This document shows, piece after piece, positions 15,201 to 18,874 of a stretch of DNA of 18,874 nucleotides (positions are counted from its first letter, which is position 1; each line of letters begins with the position of its first letter). The DNA is from an uncultured Eubacteriales bacterium. GTDB lineage: Bacteria; Bacillota; Clostridia; Oscillospirales; UBA644. A program made the position numbers and the translations under genes. The stretch covers positions 1 to 18,874 of the forward strand of contig CAUHAO010000026.1 in the NCBI GenBank assembly GCA_959604355.1, written 5' to 3'. The notes under the pieces are model-generated. The model was given only the letters and a program-made list of their open reading frames with translations, had not been told where the DNA came from and ran no database searches.

Positions 15201-18200
15201 TATGAGCACTCACGTCAAAAACGCACCCAAAACCGTCAACATTCAGTCAAACGATCCGGCGGAAAACATTCAAATTACGGTTGACGCAGATAGAGCACAT
15301 TTGATAACATGGTGGTATAAAAAGGAAGGATGGGATAAATCCGTTCAGATCAGTGGTGCAGATTCATTGACGCTCTCTTTGCCGAGAAGCAAATATACGG
15401 ATGAAAACGGCAACTGGGATCCTTCCAAGGTTGACGGCACCTATATTTGTTCTATATACAATATGATGTTCGGAAACTACACTACGGTGGAAATAGAAGT
15501 CAAGGTAGTGGACCACGTGTCGTTTACGTCCGATCCCAAGGATAAAGCTACGGCGACAGGCGGCATTGCAGAGTTCTACGTCGGCATCAGCGAAAATCCG
15601 CCATTCTGCGGAGCGCTCTGGTGGGAGTACAGCCTTGACAACGGTACCACTTGGGAGCAGGTGTCGGAATGGACTTCTACGGAGGCGTTTCAAGTTGCAC
15701 CGTCTGTTTATTACATTCCCGTTGCAACAGAGAACGGTAGCGCGTTTCACTCCCATTACAACGGATGCAGGCTGACCGTCAACGCCAAAGGTATTGATGC
15801 GGATAAGATATTGGTTCGCTGTGCGATGGACGACGGTAAGGTTATTTACCGCACAAAAGTGGCGACAATGTCATTTGTTGATATGCCCGTCATCGGAACA
15901 CAGCCGCAGAGCCAGGTGCTGAGCGTCACGCAGGGTACCGGGTCTATGGAGTTTGCCTTTGCGGAGCCGCTGCCTGACATATATACGGTTACATATCAAT
16001 GGCAGATCTATGAGGAGTATCCGTACAATGCTTTTGATTCGCATTGGGAGGATATCGTCAACAATGACATATACACCTGCAGCGATCAGCGTATAGAATT
16101 CAATCTCGAAAAACACAATTTCACGGGAAAATATCGTTGTAAGATTTCCTTTACGGATTCGGAAGGCTCTACCGTCGACGTATATACCGACGCGGCAACC
16201 CTGGATGTGCTAACCGTTCCGAAATTCAAAGGAGATCCCACATTAAACAAATCAACCGTGTGGGTGGGCGATTTTCTGAATGTGAACATCTACAGGGATG
16301 ACTGCACTTTTACCGGATATAAGTGGCAGGTCTGCAAGGACGGGGTAAATTGGGAGGACACCGACGACTCGTTTACCGCAAAAATACATAACTATCGTAT
16401 ATGGCTCGAGTTTACCGTTACGGAAGAGATGGAAAACTGGAAATTCCGCTGCATCTTGATCAACGAGTACGGCGGCGTAACCAACACGGCTACATCGAAT
16501 GAGCTGAAATTGTACATTCTTTCAAACGAATGCTCGAACGAATACGAATTAAAGCAAGCTGTTGCAAACGCCAAGAGTAAAGGGTATGACACGATTAAAT
16601 TGATTGACGATATTACCCTGACCTCGACATTGGTTCTGGAGAGTGCAAAACTCACCGACATTACGATCGACCTGAACGGTCATATTCTGCAGAGCGACGG
16701 CGGTAAATTTACCATGCTGGAAGTCCAGGACGGCGTTAAGCTGACGATTATTGACAGTAATTCTACCAAGGACAACGGTCCGGACATTCCCTTTACGGGC
16801 GGTTCTATCCGCGGTGCTGTCGGTGAAATCGGAGGCGCAGTAAGGCTGAAGAGCGGTGCCACGTTTAATTTCAATGCCGGCACGATATACAATTGTACAG
16901 CAACCAGAGGTGCTGCTGTATATATGGAGTTAGGCGAGAGCAGCTTCTTTATGAACGGCGGCGCGATCTACGACTGTAGTGCCACCGCCGCCGGCACTGC
17001 CGTGTATATGGGTCCGGGAAAGCACAGCTTCGTTATGAACAGCGGCTCGATATCGGACTGTACCGGCAACGACGGTACTGCCGTATATATGGAGAATGGA
17101 ACGCACAGCTTCGTTATGAACGGCGGCTCGATATCGGGCTGTACCGCCAACTTCGGTGCTGCCGTATATATGGGGTCGGGTGAGAACAGCTTCGTTATGA
17201 ACAACGGCGAGATCAGCAACTGTACCGCCGCCAAATACGGTGCTGCCGTATCTATGCATTCGGGAAAGAACAGCTTCGTTATGAACGACGGAAAGATTGT
17301 CGGATGCAACCAGGCTATATGTGTTAACCAGAATATGAGGGTTGAGCTGGTAGGCGGAACGATTGAGGATTGCCCGTCTGTCATCTATTTCGTAGACTCA
17401 ACCAATCAATCCGCAGTCCGTCTCCTGGGAACTACGGTCCGTAATTGCGTATACGAAAAAACAGGAGAAATCGATTATTTCGCTCCGATCTATGTCAAGG
17501 GATTTTTTGCAATGGAAGACAGCGAGATATCTTCCTGCGGGAACAAGAGCGGCAACGGCGGAGTCATCTATCTTGTGGATGGATACTGTGGAATTGTGAG
17601 CGGAACGATCAAGGACTGTTATTCAGCGACCGGCAACGGCGGTGCGATCTATGCCGAAGCGGGACATATTCTCTTGTACGCAACGATTAAAAACTGTCAC
17701 GCTCAGGCCGGTGACGGCGGCGCGATCTATTCAAAATCGGGTCTGATTACAGTATACAGCGAAGGCATCCTGATTGAAGATTGCACGGCGGCTGGAAAAG
17801 GCAGCGCGATATACAGCTATGCTCCCATTCGTGCAAACGGCGGTGTGATCTACGGTACTGTGGTAGCCAAGGGCGGTATTACGAAAGATAACTACCCCGC
17901 CTACGAAAATACGGCAGTCACATTCTTCAGTGACGTGACCGGCGACGGTGAAGACGCGACCGGTGACATTAAAACCGGTATGTACTATGGCAAAGTAACA
18001 GGTATCAGCGAGGACGAGGACGTTGTAGCGGTTTACTTCTACAGCGACGGCGAGGTTTACGCAACCTTCGTGCTGAATAAAGGTGAGACCGTAAGTATGC
18101 CGATCACGCCGGAGGATACACGTACTTTCATTGGCTGGTATGACGGGGACATGATCTACCTCTTTGACACGCCTGTGAACGAAGATCTGATCCTGACCGC

Positions 18201-18874
18201 TAAGTGGGCATTTACCACGGATTCGTTGACGAAGTTGATGAAAGATCTCGAAGATGCAAAGAAAGCTCTGGAAAAAGCTATTGCGGACGGCGACAAGGCA
18301 CTGGACGATAAGATCAAAGCGCTGAATGATGCGCTGGCTGCTGCTAAGGCTGCACTTGAGAAAGCAGACGAAGACAATAAGGCCGCGCTGGAAGGGCAGA
18401 TCTCCTCGGCACAGACCGCACTGCAAACCGCTATAGATCAGGTTCAGAAGAATCTCGATGATGCCAAAGCAGACCTCGACAAAGCCATTGCAGACGGAGA
18501 CAAGGCGCTGGACGATAAGATAAAAGCACTGAATGATGCGCTGACTGCTGCTAAGTCGGCACTTGAAACAGCAAACGAAAGCAATAATTCTGCTCTGGAG
18601 AGTCGAATAGCCGCAGCTCAAACTTCACTTCAGATCGTAATAAATCAGGTTCAACAAAATCTCGATGATGCAAAAGCAGAACTCGACAAAGCCATTGCAG
18701 ACGGCGACAAGGCGCTGGACGATAAGATCAAAGCGCTGAATGATGCGCTGACTGCTGCTAAGACGGCACTTGAAACAGCAAACGAAAGCAATAAGTCTGC
18801 GCTGGAAAGACAAATAGCTGCAGCTCAAACTTCACTTCAGATCGTAATAAATCAGGTTCAACAAAATCTCGATG
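12268..18874 (+). CDS. Giant secreted modular surface protein (>=2202 codons; 3' end outside window)
   Basis: Open without a stop for 6607 bases. It starts MKKTVRILLMLLCMFCMSVL with a signal peptide cleaved near TYA-A (about 28-29). Parts in order: a beta-repeat region (about 30-300) with ITVTGDGKLTV and IYAQGKIIIDNGSTVNAK, as in carbohydrate-binding beta-helix domains; an unrecognised aromatic-rich region (about 300-760); about six Ig-like modules centred on W823, W914, W1015, W1118, W1245 and W1353; a right-handed beta-helix (about 1424-1880) starting ELKQAVANAKSKGYDTIKLI, with 12 coils of about 27 residues each carrying one Cys (C1543 to C1839); an InlB B-repeat (about 1920-1981, FIGWYDG to LTAKW); then Ala/Lys/Asp-rich helical repeats of 69 residues to the window edge. 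The weak GGGGGAA ribosome site and the ATGA overlap suggest coupling to tetR. Likely an adhesin or glycan-binding protein. Wall anchor, if any, is off-window. Confidence 0.93.
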   Translation, partial: MKKTVRILLMLLCMFCMSVLFLSVNTYAATDYGLEIFGKAVTSTYTSNASEGWSFDPTTNTLTLTDGDKFTAAFEKMTRAKDMAIATFYRYDPSIGSVAFAFYMAAVEVKTLTNLTVKVTGDVAVGRSNWCDWSNVGMTSDGAPVRSLGFYSRSGGITVTGDGKLTVYSSDSAFYTNGDFKTDGKVQLDLETYRTAAIYAQGKIIIDNGSTVNAKTNYLCGIYKSYYSVLSYDGSKEDDKKGTIQYDSMAAVISTRGTHPNGISVLNGSTLNVKAHLGDVEETKIKLTQNKENMPDEANKSDGTRAYYAIWADSADINIEGNSKLKVNLDAASDLFRRLHPEVIGWKCLYRTIAVNSSSFTVKNSDIVIEAYNPDVSFEKNGITYTGKGLGDYAEFFYDQTFYFSSTSLKDNSCMPSMFYMCGASSVQLNMRGTYGESNIRHMLDYKSNNFVFYNTYEGKRYYYCEYPEGDYNGGVYLYLKSYEKGPTYYLRKNGDKYEYSEYFDFRSDIKYISSNTLDIAALGWSNKTIFIRSGDYTVKLPLNNNATIIHDHWQNTVTIKLEGGKKYNGIYHVTIAGKLIVEGDGIIKELWTHGTSTPMWDGRPGLYELAVPEFYVKSGTIAGGSSGGVRINVSGGNVAYNEDMQATYLGPNNLRTLKRITIDLGEFADIFTSDMLHISSEFSYNTTGLYPVDGKIYFWELEDKYWNVGNHPSQLPFNHLEITEDYTYYVYPKQVTDSAGNVIKRQYVLYRLPERLEIYPVNKTEYFESGTNDYASGVVLNSFYYSLVVDRPAYSDPLYTAETTTIELCRYDIPQNGDYVEWTCKDKDGNKLTLGRSYDSLSMTTGDLHYRNYDYKCTLYAIDGKVKKSYDFDVYILLFYNTGDQYATKGETVTFEAQYYKDGTWLEDLGFEWAWQWRAGSKATWNTVNDTDAFFEYTAFNESFENNSHYYQFRRVAYLSRINKESILIGSPIMLLNMSTHVKNAPKTVNIQSNDPAENIQITVDADRAHLITWWYKKEGWDKSVQISGADSLTLSLPRSKYTDENGNWDPSKVDGTYICSIYNMMFGNYTTVEIEVKVVDHVSFTSDPKDKATATGGIAEFYVGISENPPFCGALWWEYSLDNGTTWEQVSEWTSTEAFQVAPSVYYIPVATENGSAFHSHYNGCRLTVNAKGIDADKILVRCAMDDGKVIYRTKVATMSFVDMPVIGTQPQSQVLSVTQGTGSMEFAFAEPLPDIYTVTYQWQIYEEYPYNAFDSHWEDIVNNDIYTCSDQRIEFNLEKHNFTGKYRCKISFTDSEGSTVDVYTDAATLDVLTVPKFKGDPTLNKSTVWVGDFLNVNIYRDDCTFTGYKWQVCKDGVNWEDTDDSFTAKIHNYRIWLEFTVTEEMENWKFRCILINEYGGVTNTATSNELKLYILSNECSNEYELKQAVANAKSKGYDTIKLIDDITLTSTLVLESAKLTDITIDLNGHILQSDGGKFTMLEVQDGVKLTIIDSNSTKDNGPDIPFTGGSIRGAVGEIGGAVRLKSGATFNFNAGTIYNCTATRGAAVYMELGESSFFMNGGAIYDCSATAAGTAVYMGPGKHSFVMNSGSISDCTGNDGTAVYMENGTHSFVMNGGSISGCTANFGAAVYMGSGENSFVMNNGEISNCTAAKYGAAVSMHSGKNSFVMNDGKIVGCNQAICVNQNMRVELVGGTIEDCPSVIYFVDSTNQSAVRLLGTTVRNCVYEKTGEIDYFAPIYVKGFFAMEDSEISSCGNKSGNGGVIYLVDGYCGIVSGTIKDCYSATGNGGAIYAEAGHILLYATIKNCHAQAGDGGAIYSKSGLITVYSEGILIEDCTAAGKGSAIYSYAPIRANGGVIYGTVVAKGGITKDNYPAYENTAVTFFSDVTGDGEDATGDIKTGMYYGKVTGISEDEDVVAVYFYSDGEVYATFVLNKGETVSMPITPEDTRTFIGWYDGDMIYLFDTPVNEDLILTAKWAFTTDSLTKLMKDLEDAKKALEKAIADGDKALDDKIKALNDALAAAKAALEKADEDNKAALEGQISSAQTALQTAIDQVQKNLDDAKADLDKAIADGDKALDDKIKALNDALTAAKSALETANESNNSALESRIAAAQTSLQIVINQVQQNLDDAKAELDKAIADGDKALDDKIKALNDALTAAKTALETANESNKSALERQIAAAQTSLQIVINQVQQNLD
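16858..17305 (+). repeat. In-frame 81/84-bp tandem repeats encoding beta-helix coils
   Basis: The word AGCTTC(G/T)TTATGAAC recurs at 16942, 17026, 17107, 17188 and 17272 (steps 84, 81, 81, 84). Each unit encodes a coil of 27-28 residues with the pattern S-F-V-M-N-x-G-x-I-x-x-C-T-A followed by GAAVYM. DNA identity between neighbouring units is high, which points to recent duplication. Further coils to about 17830 keep the protein pattern but not the DNA identity. Confidence 0.85.
18244..18874 (+). repeat. 207-bp tandem repeats encoding 69-residue helical units
   Basis: Units start at 18244, 18451, 18658 and (cut) 18865; the word for KAIADGDKALDDKIKALNDA recurs at 18274, 18481 and 18688, exactly 207 bp apart. 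By eye, units 2 and 3 differ at about 12 of 207 bases and 5 of 69 residues; unit 1 is more diverged. Residues are Ala, Lys, Asp, Leu, Glu and Gln with no Pro, so a long helix or coiled-coil stalk is expected. The array continues past the window. Confidence 0.92.

Noticed and set aside
16942..17290. Regular 81/84-bp repeats that could suggest a CRISPR array
   Set aside because: The repeats are in frame inside one open gene, both repeat and spacer parts are conserved, and they encode beta-helix coils.
17731..18621. Long minus-strand open frame (296 codons) opposite the helical repeats
   Set aside because: It is the mirror of the repeat array in the giant gene: Cys/Phe/Ile/Arg-rich, itself repeated with the 207-bp period, no ribosome site, no family. 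The plus frame is clearly the coding one.

Overview
The window looks like a piece of a chromosome from an endospore-forming, anaerobic gut- or rumen-type Clostridia (Oscillospirales/Ruminococcaceae-like). The reasons are: pyruvate phosphate dikinase; a SpmA/SpmB pair; a YetF-type (DUF421) membrane protein; consensus Gram-positive sigma-A promoters with strong AGGAGG-type ribosome sites; and plant-glycan-type esterases. Taxonomy is inferred from gene content only.

Layout. Positions 1-1076 (minus) hold the N-terminal 358 codons of ppdK with its promoter. A divergent promoter at 1256-1284 drives a tight three-gene plus-strand operon (1327-4776): a CE15-like alpha/beta-hydrolase, an SGNH/GDSL hydrolase and a calcineurin-type metallophosphoesterase, closed by a terminator. 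None has a signal peptide, so they probably act together in the cytoplasm on an imported esterified or phosphorylated saccharide. Next come a YetF-family membrane protein (plus) and, 1 bp away and convergent, a penicillin-binding D-Ala-D-Ala carboxypeptidase (minus). Upstream of it on the minus strand is a membrane-anchored TPR + chitobiase-C-like + leucine-rich-repeat protein with its own promoter and terminator. A solitary tRNA-Lys(TTT) with promoter and terminator follows on the plus strand. An uncharacterised 269-aa protein is convergent to it, and its stop codon lies inside the tRNA terminator stem. Then come spmB and spmA (minus, overlapping by 71 bp).

After a 446-bp gap with no confident gene, positions 11606-18874 form a separate plus-strand module. 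It has a near-perfect sigma-A promoter, a perfect palindrome just after the -10 box, a TetR regulator, and, coupled by an ATGA overlap, a giant secreted protein of at least 2202 codons that runs off the window. That protein has a signal peptide, an N-terminal beta-repeat region, about six Ig-like modules, a right-handed beta-helix with one cysteine per coil over 12 coils, an InlB-type B-repeat, and a 69-residue helical tandem repeat still running at the window edge. This self-regulated giant surface-protein module is the most unusual part of the window.

Limits: no database search was possible. Family names rest on motifs read by eye, and the giant gene and ppdK are both cut by the window ends.
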